Source of the DNA: Gloeobacter morelensis MG652769
GTDB taxonomy: Bacteria; Cyanobacteriota; Cyanobacteriia; Gloeobacterales; Gloeobacteraceae
DNA: 64,000 bases
NCBI RefSeq assembly: GCF_021018745.1
Contig: NZ_CP063845.1
Coordinates: 1,736,001-1,800,000, forward strand
Direction of reading: 5' to 3'
The translations under genes and the position numbers were made by a program. Positions 24,199-33,214 of this stretch are shown here, piece after piece; the stretch's first letter is position 1, and each line of letters begins with the position of its first letter. Below the pieces are notes generated by a model. It saw only the letters and a program-made list of their open reading frames with translations, ran no database searches and was not told the origin of the DNA.

Positions 24199-26043
24199 AT
24201 GCAAGAGAGAGGCAGTATCACCGTCCACACCGAGAATATCTTCCCGATCATCAAGCGCTGGCTGTACTCCGACAAGGACATTTTCCTGCGGGAGCTGATC
24301 TCCAACGCCGCCGACGCGATCAGCAAGCTCAAGATGCTTGGCTACTCCGGGGAATTTCAAAGCAGCGGCGAAGAATTCGAGATCCGCGTCACCCTTGACA
24401 AAGAGGCCAAAATCCTGAGTGTGACCGACAACGGCCTCGGCATGACCGCTGAGGAAGTCAAAAAGTACATCAACCAGGTGGCGTTTTCGAGCGCCGAAGA
24501 ATTCCTGCAAAAGTATCAGGGCGATGACGTCAAGCAGCAGATCATTGGCCACTTCGGGCTGGGCTTCTACTCGGCGTTCATGGTGGCAGGCAAAGTCGAG
24601 ATCGACACGCTTTCCTATAAAGGCGGCGCTGAGGCGGTGCTGTGGAGTTGCGACGGCACTACCGCCTTTGAACTCACCTCCTCGGAGCGCACCGAGCGGG
24701 GCACGACTGTCCGCCTCTTTATCGACGCAGAGAACGAAGAGTTTCTCGATGAAGTGAATATCCGGCAACTCATCCGCAATTACTGCGACTTTCTGCCGGT
24801 ACCCATCAAATTTAACGGCGAGGTGGCCAACCGCCAGAAGCCGCTTTGGACCCAATCGCCAGGCAGTCTCAAAGACGAGGATTACAAGGAATTCTACAGC
24901 TACTTGTATCCCCTCAACGACGAGCCGCTCTTCTGGATCCACCTGAATACCGACTATCCTTTCAACCTGCAGGGCATTCTCTATTTCCCGCGCCTGCGCT
25001 CCGACATCGATTGGACTAAGGGACAGATTCGCCTTTTTTGCAACCAGGTGTTCGTGAGCAATAACGTCGAGGAAATTATTCCCCAGTTTCTAACACCATT
25101 GCAGGGAGCGGTCGACAGCCCCGACATTCCGCTCAACGTCTCGCGGTCGTTCCTGCAGAACGACCGCACCGTACGCCGCATCGCCGATTACATCACCAAA
25201 AAAGTCGGCGACCGCCTCAAAGAACTGCACCGCGACGACTACGAACGCTACGTGCAGTGCTGGAAAGACATCAACATGTTCATTAAGTACGGTGTAATGA
25301 ACTCCGACAAATTCTACGAGCAGGTCAAGGACATCTTGATCTTCCCGGTAGCCCTGGGCGAGAGCTACACCACCCTCAAAGACTACCTGGAGCGCAACAA
25401 AGAAAAGACCGGGGGCAAGGTTTACTATGCCAGCGACACCGGCGCTCAAGCTCCTTATATCGAGTTGCTCAAGAGCCAGGATATCGAGGTGCTGTTGCTC
25501 GATGCCTACATCGATACCCACTTCGTCTCGTTTTTGGAGCGGCACAACAGCGAGGCGCGCTTCGCCCGGGTCGACTCGGACCTGGACGAAAACGTCCTGA
25601 GCAAAGATAAGGCCGCCGAACTGGTGGATCCGGCCACCAACAAGACCCGCAGCGAGCAATTGGTGGAGTTGTTTCAGCAGAAGCTCAGCCAGGCAAAGCT
25701 CAAAGTGCGCGCCGAGGCGCTCAAGAGCGAAGCGACGCCGGCGGTGTTGTTACTTCCGGAATCGCTTCGGCGCCTTAAGGAGATGACTGCCCTGGTACAG
25801 CAAAAACCGATGGAGTTTCTCGATGATCACACCCTGGTGCTCAACACCAGCAATCCCCTCATCCAGAACGTCCAGCGCCTTGCGGACACCGGCCGCGACG
25901 ATGCGTTGGTGACGCTCGTTTGCCAGCACGTCTACGATCTGGCCCTGCTGTCGCAGAAGAGCTTCGACGCGGAGTCGATGGGCCAGTTCATCCAGCGATC
26001 CAACGACGTGCTGACCCGCCTGTCGAACCGGGCGGTGGACTAA
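24199..26043 (+). CDS. htpG: Hsp90-family chaperone HtpG
   Basis: HtpG is a dimeric ATP-dependent cytosolic chaperone. The 614-residue protein shows the GHKL ATPase motifs LRELISNAADAISKL, TDNGLGMTAEEVKKYI, IGHFGLGFYSAFMVA and the GTTVRLF segment, then the middle domain (DIPLNVSRSFLQNDRTVRRI) and a dimerisation domain. Family size agrees. ATG 24199 gives MQERGSITVHTENIFPII, a usual start. A GC-rich hairpin follows at 26056-26089. Confidence 0.95.
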   Translation: MQERGSITVHTENIFPIIKRWLYSDKDIFLRELISNAADAISKLKMLGYSGEFQSSGEEFEIRVTLDKEAKILSVTDNGLGMTAEEVKKYINQVAFSSAEEFLQKYQGDDVKQQIIGHFGLGFYSAFMVAGKVEIDTLSYKGGAEAVLWSCDGTTAFELTSSERTERGTTVRLFIDAENEEFLDEVNIRQLIRNYCDFLPVPIKFNGEVANRQKPLWTQSPGSLKDEDYKEFYSYLYPLNDEPLFWIHLNTDYPFNLQGILYFPRLRSDIDWTKGQIRLFCNQVFVSNNVEEIIPQFLTPLQGAVDSPDIPLNVSRSFLQNDRTVRRIADYITKKVGDRLKELHRDDYERYVQCWKDINMFIKYGVMNSDKFYEQVKDILIFPVALGESYTTLKDYLERNKEKTGGKVYYASDTGAQAPYIELLKSQDIEVLLLDAYIDTHFVSFLERHNSEARFARVDSDLDENVLSKDKAAELVDPATNKTRSEQLVELFQQKLSQAKLKVRAEALKSEATPAVLLLPESLRRLKEMTALVQQKPMEFLDDHTLVLNTSNPLIQNVQRLADTGRDDALVTLVCQHVYDLALLSQKSFDAESMGQFIQRSNDVLTRLSNRAVD

Positions 26044-26055
26044 GGCACCGCCTCT

Positions 26056-26089
26056 GCGGCCGGGACACCCGTACTCACCTCCCGGCCGC
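26056..26089. terminator. Hairpin after htpG
   Basis: GCGGCCGGGA (26056-26065) pairs perfectly with TCCCGGCCGC (26080-26089) around a 14-nt loop, 12 bp after the htpG stop. There is no T-run, so its role as a terminator is likely but not certain. Confidence 0.5.
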
Positions 26090-26140
26090 ACTCCCCAATA
26101 TTAATTAGTAAATTTATAGCAAATTTCTGTCAATCCAGAG

Positions 26141-26164
26141 GATATCTGCCCCAGGGTAGATATC
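26141..26164. promoter_or_regulatory. Inverted repeat upstream of the TonB-family gene
   Basis: GATATCT (26141-26147) and AGATATC (26158-26164) form an inverted repeat with 10 nt between the arms, about 90 bp before the ATG at 26253 and next to an AT-rich stretch. It could be an operator or a leader hairpin; no regulator is identified. Confidence 0.35.
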
Positions 26165-26252
26165 TGAAGATCACCCTGCAGGAGAGGCTGATGCAATAGG
26201 GTGTGCCCGGCTTCGTTCCGGGAAAGTCCGGCTTTTTAGCAGTAAGCTGACT

Positions 26253-27041
26253 ATGGATTCCAATACAGAACCGTTTACGCCGTTTGAGACCACCTCAGGA
26301 ACTACAAGCGGCTGGATTATGGTGCTGAGTGTTGTCGGATCGGCGGTGCTGCACGGGGGGGTAATGCTCCTGAGCCTGCCGGCGCCCAAGGCTCCCGAGC
26401 CGCCGCCTGTCCAGAAAATGGTGATGGTGCAGACAGCATCTCCCAAGCCGCCCGAAATTAAGCAGCCCGATCCCCCCAAGCCGAAGCCCAAGCCGCCCGA
26501 GCCGGTGAAAACGAAGCCCAAATCCAAGTCCGTGGCAAAGCAAAGCGCGCCGCAAAAAGCCAAAGCCTCACGCCCGATCCTGAGCACCAAGGCCCCGGTC
26601 CAATCCGACACCTCCGTTTCGGAGAACATGCTGGCCGGTTCGCGCGGCACCGGCTACGGCACCGAAAAGGGCGACGATTTCGGCAGCACCTCGCCGGTGG
26701 GGGTGGACGGCGGCACCGGCGGTACCGATGCGGTCGAAGCGCCGCCACCCCCGCCGCCGCCCCCGGCGCCGCTGATCAACGCCCGGCCGAAGGGGAACGT
26801 CCAGCCTGACTATCCGGAAATTGCCCAGCAAAATAACTGGGAAGGCCGGGTAATCGTCAAAGCCTACGTCAATCCCGACGGCACGGTGGCCGAGGTGCAG
26901 GTGGCCAAATCCTCAGGCCACGTGGAACTGGACAACGCGGCATTGGAGGCGGTCAAACGCACCACCTTCGAGCCTGCCCGCCGGGGCGAGGAAGCAGTTT
27001 CCGCCTGGGTGCGTGTACCGATCACTTTTGCGTTGCAATAA
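26253..27041 (+). CDS. TonB-family energy-transducing protein
   Basis: The 262-residue protein has an N-terminal membrane anchor (IMVLSVVGSAVLHGGVMLL, about residues 27-47), a long Pro/Lys-rich periplasmic linker with PKPKPKPPEPVKTKPK, a Gly-rich middle, a polyproline stretch, and a C-terminal TonB domain (NVQPDYPEIAQQNNWEGRV, VQVAKSSGHVELDNAALEAVKRTTFEPA). TonB carries proton-motive energy from ExbB-ExbD to outer-membrane receptors. No exbB, exbD or receptor gene is adjacent. Start ATG 26253. Confidence 0.9.
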   Translation: MDSNTEPFTPFETTSGTTSGWIMVLSVVGSAVLHGGVMLLSLPAPKAPEPPPVQKMVMVQTASPKPPEIKQPDPPKPKPKPPEPVKTKPKSKSVAKQSAPQKAKASRPILSTKAPVQSDTSVSENMLAGSRGTGYGTEKGDDFGSTSPVGVDGGTGGTDAVEAPPPPPPPPAPLINARPKGNVQPDYPEIAQQNNWEGRVIVKAYVNPDGTVAEVQVAKSSGHVELDNAALEAVKRTTFEPARRGEEAVSAWVRVPITFALQ

Positions 27042-27080
27042 TTAAGAGGTTCCGGTTCATCCAAGGAGTATTCGCCGGAT

Positions 27081-27992
27081 TCAGCGACCATTGCCGGCGT
27101 AGCTTCGCCACAGCTTCACCAGGAGTTCCAAAGCCGGAGAAATGCTTCCTGGGCGCCTGACAAAGCCGGATTCGACGCGCGGGGTGGCTTTATTCAACTC
27201 ACGGTAGGCTACACCGCGAATTCGCCGCTCCCGGGCGCAGGCAGGAGCAATCGTTACCCCTGCACCGGAGGAAACCAGCGCAAGACAGAAATTCAGATCG
27301 CTGGTTCGGTGCTGAACGTTGGGGACAAATCCCGCTTCAGAGCAGAGGCGATAGGTGATATCGAAACAGGCGGGAGCCACCTCACGGGGAAAAAAGATAA
27401 ATACTTCTAAAGCCAAGTCACCCAGCGCGATTTTGCGGCGGCCAGCCAGGGGGTGAACCGAGGGGAGTGCAGCGAGGAAAGATTCTTCCATCACCTTCTC
27501 AAAGGCCAGATTCGGATCGCCAACGGGCGGATGCAGAAAGCCCGCGTCGATGCGGCCCCGACGCACGGCCTCCTCCTGCTCCGGCGCGGTGAGTTGGTGA
27601 GTAATGAGCCGGATGTCCGGGTGATGAGCAGCGAATTGTTGAACAATCTCCGGTAGGCCGTGGAAAGCTGCACAGGGCTCAAAGCCGATGGTGAGCACGT
27701 CCATCGACTGGTGGACGGTGTTGCGGGCGATTTCCAAGGCTCGCTCGTGCTGTTCGAGCGTCCGTTTTGCCTGTTCTAGAAACACTTGGCCGACCGGCGT
27801 CAACTGCACCTGCCGCTGGGTGCGGCGAAAAAGCGGGGCTCCCAGTTGTCGCTCAAGCAGCTGAATCTGCCGCGAGAGTGACGGTTGGGCGATCTGCAGA
27901 CGGAGGGCGGCCTGACCGAAGTGCAACTCTTCGGCAAGGGCAACGAAGTAGCGCAATTGGCGAAATTCGATGTCGCGCGCGTTCTTTTCCAC
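27081..27992 (-). CDS. LysR-family transcriptional regulator
   Basis: The 303-residue regulator has an N-terminal winged HTH (IEFRQLRYFVALAEELHFGQAALRLQIAQPSLSRQIQLLE) and a substrate-binding domain starting near LTIGFEPCAAFHGL. I chose GTG 27992 because it places the HTH at the usual distance; the frame is open to 28070. It is divergent from the NAD(P)-binding gene with a ~200-bp spacer, the standard LysR layout, so it probably controls that gene and possibly the aldehyde dehydrogenase. The ligand is unknown. Confidence 0.88.
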   Translation of the reverse strand: MEKNARDIEFRQLRYFVALAEELHFGQAALRLQIAQPSLSRQIQLLERQLGAPLFRRTQRQVQLTPVGQVFLEQAKRTLEQHERALEIARNTVHQSMDVLTIGFEPCAAFHGLPEIVQQFAAHHPDIRLITHQLTAPEQEEAVRRGRIDAGFLHPPVGDPNLAFEKVMEESFLAALPSVHPLAGRRKIALGDLALEVFIFFPREVAPACFDITYRLCSEAGFVPNVQHRTSDLNFCLALVSSGAGVTIAPACARERRIRGVAYRELNKATPRVESGFVRRPGSISPALELLVKLWRSYAGNGR

Positions 27993-28197
27993 GACCAAAC
28001 GACGTCGGCTAGTGCCTTTCCAGATTAAAGCGCTTTTCAGTTGGCCGGGCAGCCGTTTTTGCTCTGACACCTGCTTTAGACGAATCTGGACGGCGGCAGC
28101 AGCTATAGCGGGAAGCTATCAATGTGCGTGGTTGTCTATTGGACACTGTCGCCGCATCCCTGATAACGTTGCTTTCGCAAGCAGGAGTGAACACACT

Positions 28198-28830
28198 ATG
28201 CAAATCGGGATTGTCGGTGCCGGAAGCGTCGGTAGCGCCCTGGGAAAACTCTGGGCTGCCACTGGGCACCGGATTATGTTTAGCTACTCGCGCGACCCGC
28301 TCAAGCTTGAGGCCGTCGCCCGGGCGGCCGGGCCGAACGCCGCCACCGGCACCCCCCGCGAAGCCGTTGAATTTGGCGAGGTGGTGGTGCTTGCGGTTCC
28401 CTGGGGTGCAGCGGCAGACGCGCTTGCTCGGATGGGATCGCTTGCGGGTAAGTTGCTGTGCAGCACCGTCAATGCCCTGAAGCCCGATTTCAGCGGCCTG
28501 GACATCGGAACGACCACCTCCGCCGCCGAGTGGATCGCCGGGCGGGCTGTCGGGGCTACCGTCGTCGAGGCACTGCCGCTCAACGCCGAGATCCTCCACG
28601 CTCCCTCGCCGCTTTTTGGCGAGGTAACGCCCTCGATGTTCTACTGCGGCGACGACACAAAAGCGAAGGCAGTCGTCGCCGGACTCATGACTGAGGCCGG
28701 GATGGAACCGGTGGATGCCGGAGCGCTGGTGCGGGCCCGACTGGTGGAGCCGGCCGGGCTACTGGTGGCGCAATTGGGCTACGGGCTGGGGGTGGGGCCG
28801 AACGTCGCCTTGAAGGTGCTGCGGCGCTAA
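28198..28830 (+). CDS. NAD(P)-binding protein, F420-dependent NADP reductase-like
   Basis: The 210-residue protein starts with the Rossmann motif MQIGIVGAGSVGSALGKLW and contains SYSRDP, VVVLAVPWGA and a C-terminal helical part, as in the NADPH-dependent F420 reductase / coenzyme-F420:NADP oxidoreductase-like family. In bacteria without F420 such proteins usually have unknown NADP-dependent roles. ATG 28198 has GGAG 11 nt upstream. It is followed 35 bp later by an aldehyde dehydrogenase in the same direction, suggesting a small LysR-controlled redox operon. Confidence 0.82.
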   Translation: MQIGIVGAGSVGSALGKLWAATGHRIMFSYSRDPLKLEAVARAAGPNAATGTPREAVEFGEVVVLAVPWGAAADALARMGSLAGKLLCSTVNALKPDFSGLDIGTTTSAAEWIAGRAVGATVVEALPLNAEILHAPSPLFGEVTPSMFYCGDDTKAKAVVAGLMTEAGMEPVDAGALVRARLVEPAGLLVAQLGYGLGVGPNVALKVLRR

Positions 28831-28865
28831 GTGTCGTCCTTGCGTTTCACAACTAGGAGATTGGC

Positions 28866-30389
28866 ATGCAAATTTGCCAGAATACGTCCCCCGGCCACGG
28901 GCCGGTGGGGGAAGTTTCCGCTGTCCGCCCGTCCTTCGCCATCGACCGAACCGAGCTTTATATCGACGGTGAATGGCGCCCTGCCGGCGGCGGCAAAACG
29001 TTCGCGGTCATCGACCCGACTACTGAGGAAGCAATAGCCCGGATCGCCGAGGGCACGGTGGAGGATGTCGAACTGGGGGTCAACGCCGCCTACCGGGCCT
29101 TCGAGTCCGCTTCCTGGGGCGGATTGAGCGGGCACGAGCGCGGCAAGATCCTCTGGCGGGTGGGGGACTTGTTTCTCAAGTACGGCGAAGAACTCGCGTA
29201 CTTGCAGGCTAAGGAAATGGGACGGCTTTTGCGCGACTCGATGGGTGTGGACGTCCCCCACCTGGCCAATATGTTTCACTACTACGCCGGGTGGGCCAGC
29301 AAAATCGAGGGGGCTGTCAAACAAACCACCAAGGGCCTGCACACTTACACGCTGCGCGAACCGCTGGGGGTGGTGGCGGCGATTACTCCCTTCAACTTTC
29401 CACTGATCCTGAGCATCAGCAAGTTCGCCCCGGCGCTCGCGGCGGGCAACACCATCGTCCACAAACCCGCCTCCGCCACCCCGCTTTCGGCCCTCAAAGT
29501 CGCCCAATTGATGGCAGAAGCGGGGGTGCCGCCGGGGGTATTCAACGTCGTACCCGGTCCGGGCGGCACGGTGGGCCATGCCCTGACCACCCACCCGCTG
29601 GTCGAAAAAGTGGCGATCACCGGCTCCACCGCGAGCGGAATCCGGGTGGTCTCGGATTCTGCCCCGACGCTCAAACATCTGACGATGGAACTGGGAGGCA
29701 AATCGGCGAATATCATTTTTGCCGACGCCGATCTCGAGCGCGCCACCCAGACCGCCTACGACGGCATGTTTTACAACAAAGGCGAAATTTGCTACGCCGG
29801 CAGCCGCATGCTCGTAGAGCGCCCGGTCTACGAGGAAGTGGTGGAACGGGTGCGCTCGCGGGCCGAGGCCACCCGGCCCGGAGATCCCCTCGACCCCGCA
29901 AGCGACATGGGCCCGATCGCCAACCAGGGCGAGTACACCAAAGTACTGCGCTATATGGAAACCGGCAAACAGGAGGGGGCGCGCCTGGTGGCGGGCGGCA
30001 AGGCTTACGACATCGGCACCGGCAAGGGCTTCTTCGTGGAACCCACCGTCTTTGCCGACACGACCGATGCGATGACCATCGTGCGCGAAGAAACCTTTGG
30101 TCCAATCCTCTCGGTGATGCCCTTCGACACTTTTGATGCGGCGATTGCGCTGGCCAACGGCAACCAGTACGGCCTCGCCGCCGGTGTGCACACCCGCGAC
30201 CTCAAAAAAGCGCACCGCGCCGCCGCACGGCTGAAGGCGGGCACCGTCTGGGTGAACACCTACGGCCATTTTGATCCGGCGGGGCCTTTCGGCGGCTACA
30301 AGATGTCGGGCTACGGGCGCGAGCAGGGCTGGGAAGCCCTCGAATTCTATTTGCAGACCAAAACCGTCTGGGTAGATCTCACAGACTGA
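28866..30389 (+). CDS. NAD(P)-dependent aldehyde dehydrogenase
   Basis: The 507-residue enzyme oxidises an aldehyde to the acid with NAD(P)+. Family motifs are PFNFPLILSISKFAPALAAGN, the cofactor segment ITGSTASG, the catalytic Glu in MELGGKSANI and the catalytic Cys in NKGEICYAGSR, plus the late EETFGPILSV. The substrate cannot be read from sequence. It may be cotranscribed with the preceding NAD(P)-binding protein. Confidence 0.93.
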   Translation: MQICQNTSPGHGPVGEVSAVRPSFAIDRTELYIDGEWRPAGGGKTFAVIDPTTEEAIARIAEGTVEDVELGVNAAYRAFESASWGGLSGHERGKILWRVGDLFLKYGEELAYLQAKEMGRLLRDSMGVDVPHLANMFHYYAGWASKIEGAVKQTTKGLHTYTLREPLGVVAAITPFNFPLILSISKFAPALAAGNTIVHKPASATPLSALKVAQLMAEAGVPPGVFNVVPGPGGTVGHALTTHPLVEKVAITGSTASGIRVVSDSAPTLKHLTMELGGKSANIIFADADLERATQTAYDGMFYNKGEICYAGSRMLVERPVYEEVVERVRSRAEATRPGDPLDPASDMGPIANQGEYTKVLRYMETGKQEGARLVAGGKAYDIGTGKGFFVEPTVFADTTDAMTIVREETFGPILSVMPFDTFDAAIALANGNQYGLAAGVHTRDLKKAHRAAARLKAGTVWVNTYGHFDPAGPFGGYKMSGYGREQGWEALEFYLQTKTVWVDLTD

Positions 30390-30430
30390 CGATTGCGGTT
30401 AAGTTGGCACTGCCGGTATCACCAGCCCGC

Positions 30431-31264
30431 ATGAAACTCAGCGACCTCACCGCCATCGGCCGCCCGGTGGACCTCTCCTACCCGACCAACCGGGCAATCG
30501 CCCTGCTCGCGGCGGTCACGACATTCGGGGGCAGCGTTTTTCAGTTGTTTATGGGCGCGCCGTGGTTGCAGAGTGGGCTTTGGGGCCTTACTGCGGGGAT
30601 TGCGGTGTTTTTGGCCTGGGCCATCGCCCGGGAGCTGGACCCGGATAAGGATCTGGCGGCGTTCGTGGCGGCGGGGCTGGCGATGGTTGGGGTCGCTCTG
30701 TGGGGGCTTCCCAATCTGGCGGTCTTGTTCTGGCTGCTGTTGGTGGTGCGGGTGGTCAACCGGTCCACGGGGCTATCGGTGCAATGGAGCGATTCGCTTG
30801 CGGTGCTGGCGTTGGGAAGCTGGCTGGCCTTTCAGGGCAATTGGGCCTACGCCGCCCTCACGGCGGTGGCGCTGTGGCTCGATAGTCAGCTGATGCCGGC
30901 CAATCGGGGGCAGGTCGCTTTCGCAGCAGTTGGTGCGGCGCTGACGCTGCTCGCGCTGGTCTTTGGTGAAGCGGCCCCGAACGCAGGGATTTCCCTGGCG
31001 GCCGGAGCTGTGGCGATGGGGCTGGCGGCGGTATTTTTGCCGGTCCTGGTAGGTTCGAGCCGACTGGTGAGCGTCGGGGACGAAGACGGCGAAACGCTCG
31101 TGCCGATTCGGGTGCAGGCTGCTCAGGCTCTGGCTCTGGCTGCCGGGATCGAGATTGCCCTGTGGAGCGGAGTGGCGGGGCTTACGGCTGTGGCACCCTT
31201 CTGGGCAGCCGTGCTCGGGACGGCGGCGTACCGCTGGTTGCACGCCTTTGCCTCCGGTCGATAA
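30431..31264 (+). CDS. Hypothetical multi-pass membrane protein
   Basis: The 277-residue protein has about eight hydrophobic segments over its whole length and no recognised family motif. I chose ATG 30431 (MKLSDLTAIGRPVDLSY), since the frame upstream to 30404 begins at a TTG without support. The next gene starts about 20 bp after the stop, so they may be cotranscribed. No function is assigned. Confidence 0.7.
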   Translation: MKLSDLTAIGRPVDLSYPTNRAIALLAAVTTFGGSVFQLFMGAPWLQSGLWGLTAGIAVFLAWAIARELDPDKDLAAFVAAGLAMVGVALWGLPNLAVLFWLLLVVRVVNRSTGLSVQWSDSLAVLALGSWLAFQGNWAYAALTAVALWLDSQLMPANRGQVAFAAVGAALTLLALVFGEAAPNAGISLAAGAVAMGLAAVFLPVLVGSSRLVSVGDEDGETLVPIRVQAAQALALAAGIEIALWSGVAGLTAVAPFWAAVLGTAAYRWLHAFASGR

Positions 31265-31285
31265 AGCCGGTTGGGGATAGTGACG

Positions 31286-31846
31286 ATGATGCGAAGCGAA
31301 AAACAGAAGATGCTTGCCGGGGAACTCTACCGCGCCAGCGCGCCCGAACTGGTGGCGCTCAGGGTCCGCGCGCGCGGGTTGGTGGACCTCTACAACGCCA
31401 CTGCTGCCACCCAAGGGGAGCAGCGGCGGCTATTGCTGAGTGAACTGTTCGGTTCGCTCGGCCAATCTGTCGAAATCGAGTCCCCTTTTTTTTGTGACTA
31501 CGGTAGCCAGATCCATGTGGGAGAAGGTTTTTACCTGAACACCGGCTGTGTGATCCTCGACTGCGCTGCGGTCACCATCGGTGCGCACGTGCTGATCGCC
31601 CCGGGGGTGCACATCTACACCGCCACCCACCCAACCGATCCCGCCGTACGCCGTTCGGGCCTTGAGCTGGCCCTGCCGGTCACCATTGGCGACAATGTCT
31701 GGATCGGGGGCGGGGCTATCGTCTGTCCGGGGGTGACCATCGGCGAGAACACTACCATCGGCGCGGGCAGCGTCGTGGTCAAAAGCATTCCCGCCAACGT
31801 GATTGCCGCCGGCAATCCCTGCCGGGTGCTGCGACCGGTACCCTGA
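31286..31846 (+). CDS. maa: Sugar O-acetyltransferase (maltose/galactoside type)
   Basis: The 186-residue enzyme transfers acetyl from acetyl-CoA to sugar hydroxyls. It has the Maa N-terminal domain (EKQKMLAGELYRASAPEL) and a left-handed beta-helix of hexapeptide repeats with the catalytic loop HIYTATHPTDPAVR and the end ITIGDNVWIGG-like TIGDNVWIGGGAIVCPGVTIG and SIPANVIAAGNPCRV. ATG 31286 or 31289 is the start. The exact sugar is unknown. Confidence 0.88.
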   Translation: MMRSEKQKMLAGELYRASAPELVALRVRARGLVDLYNATAATQGEQRRLLLSELFGSLGQSVEIESPFFCDYGSQIHVGEGFYLNTGCVILDCAAVTIGAHVLIAPGVHIYTATHPTDPAVRRSGLELALPVTIGDNVWIGGGAIVCPGVTIGENTTIGAGSVVVKSIPANVIAAGNPCRVLRPVP

Positions 31847-31936
31847 GCGCTTTGCAGGTCCATCACAACAGCCGCTCGGCTCAAAGCCTTTGAGCGATGA
31901 CCAGAACTGGTACTTCTGATGAAATGTATTTAGTCG

Positions 31937-33067
31937 CTACGGTGCCGCTGTGAAAAATACATCCCATGCCCATCGAGCAGCTTGAGGGTCGTCATCGACA
32001 GATACACGGGCGCGATAGCGAAACACGTTGCCATTGCTATCTCTTAGTTTCGAGCTTCTGTAATTCAAGGATATGGCTCGAACATTCTTGCTGTTCAGAG
32101 GGGTAAGTTCCTCGCTCTGGGATATACCGTCGTGATTGCTATCCAGCCACAGCCTGAGCTGGCTGTAAATCGAGTCACGACTGTCGATCAAGCCGTCAAC
32201 ATTCCCTCCCCTTAGCTCATCATCATATTCTGCCAGTGCTGAAAAACCATTTGGGCGGGCTGAAGGGGACTGTTCTGTGTAATTTCCAAAAAGCTCAGTA
32301 CCATTGTCAATCAAACCATTGCCATTGCGGTCCAGTACCAAGAATGCATCATCGGTATTTGGTGTAGTCCATGCGGTTTGGATCGGTATGCCATCACCGT
32401 TGAAGTCAAAGGAAACTCCTCCAGGAGTATCCGTCAGAGAATATCCATCCCCCCGTGTGTCGATGATGATAGGGCACGGAAAGCACGACTCTGAAGAAGG
32501 TGCAGATGATGAGCTCAAAGGACCTGTTAGAACATTCAGAGTAGGACAACAGGAGGGGCCAGAGCACGAGCCTCCACCACTTTGGGGGACGATATTGAGT
32601 ATGCTAGTTGAAATATCCAGGGGCACAGGCCCCGCCTTGCCGGAGACCGTACCCTGTGCGGTACCACCGGACACAAGATAGAAGTCACTGCCGTCATCAT
32701 TGAATAAATTAATAATACTAAATGAAATCGATGCAATGTCAGTAGTATTGGATATCCCAGCGGGCATGCTGCTACTGCCAACTGTTATCGTGTTGGGAGA
32801 AGGTGTCCTTTTAGATAGCTCGCTGCCGTCGTAGTTATAGCTGACGCTTAGTGAATTTATCACCTCTGTTCCAACTGCAGGAAAAGCCCTCACAGTGATT
32901 GTTATTCCCTGAGAAGGGTCTGCTATTGGACGATTTCCAGTCGGCTCAAAAACAATGGTAGTCGCCTGCGCACCGTGAGTACAGAGTGAGATTAGTACCC
33001 CAGCTGATGCGAGAGCAACAAGGGGTGATCTCCGCACCAAAGAACCGGGGTTCAAAGACGTAGGCAT
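31937..33067 (-). CDS. Secreted protein with EF-hand-like calcium motifs
   Basis: The 376-residue protein starts with a signal peptide (RRSPLVALASAGVLISLCTHGAQA). The N-terminal ~170 residues look like a beta-rich domain, followed by a Cys-rich linker (SGGGSCSGPSCC...CFPC). The C-terminal half carries DxDxDG-like loops: DTRGDGYSLTD, DFNGDGIPI, DRNGNGLIDNGTELFG and DSNHDGISQSEEL, probably calcium binding. I chose ATG 33067 because AGGAG lies 8 nt upstream and the signal peptide then starts correctly. GC is clearly lower than in the neighbours, suggesting transfer. Confidence 0.75.
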   Translation of the reverse strand: MPTSLNPGSLVRRSPLVALASAGVLISLCTHGAQATTIVFEPTGNRPIADPSQGITITVRAFPAVGTEVINSLSVSYNYDGSELSKRTPSPNTITVGSSSMPAGISNTTDIASISFSIINLFNDDGSDFYLVSGGTAQGTVSGKAGPVPLDISTSILNIVPQSGGGSCSGPSCCPTLNVLTGPLSSSSAPSSESCFPCPIIIDTRGDGYSLTDTPGGVSFDFNGDGIPIQTAWTTPNTDDAFLVLDRNGNGLIDNGTELFGNYTEQSPSARPNGFSALAEYDDELRGGNVDGLIDSRDSIYSQLRLWLDSNHDGISQSEELTPLNSKNVRAISLNYRSSKLRDSNGNVFRYRARVSVDDDPQAARWAWDVFFTAAP

Positions 33068-33214
33068 TGCAGTATCTCCTGTCATCTCATAGTAAAGCCT
33101 GTCGAGAGAAGTCTGTAACTTTTGAATCCGCATAACCTGTCCTCCAAACACAGCGATACATTCAATGTGTATTCAACTACTGCTTAATAAGCGCTACAAA
33201 CTCTGCTGCAATGG

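Noticed and set aside
26204-26240. GGAAAGTCCGG-like string resembling the P4 region of RNase P RNA
   Set aside because: The surrounding sequence lacks the other conserved blocks and the region is only about 200 bp between two genes.
31879-31895. GCTCAAAG/CTTTGAGC inverted repeat after the acetyltransferase gene
   Set aside because: Only a 1-nt loop and no T-run; too weak to call a terminator.
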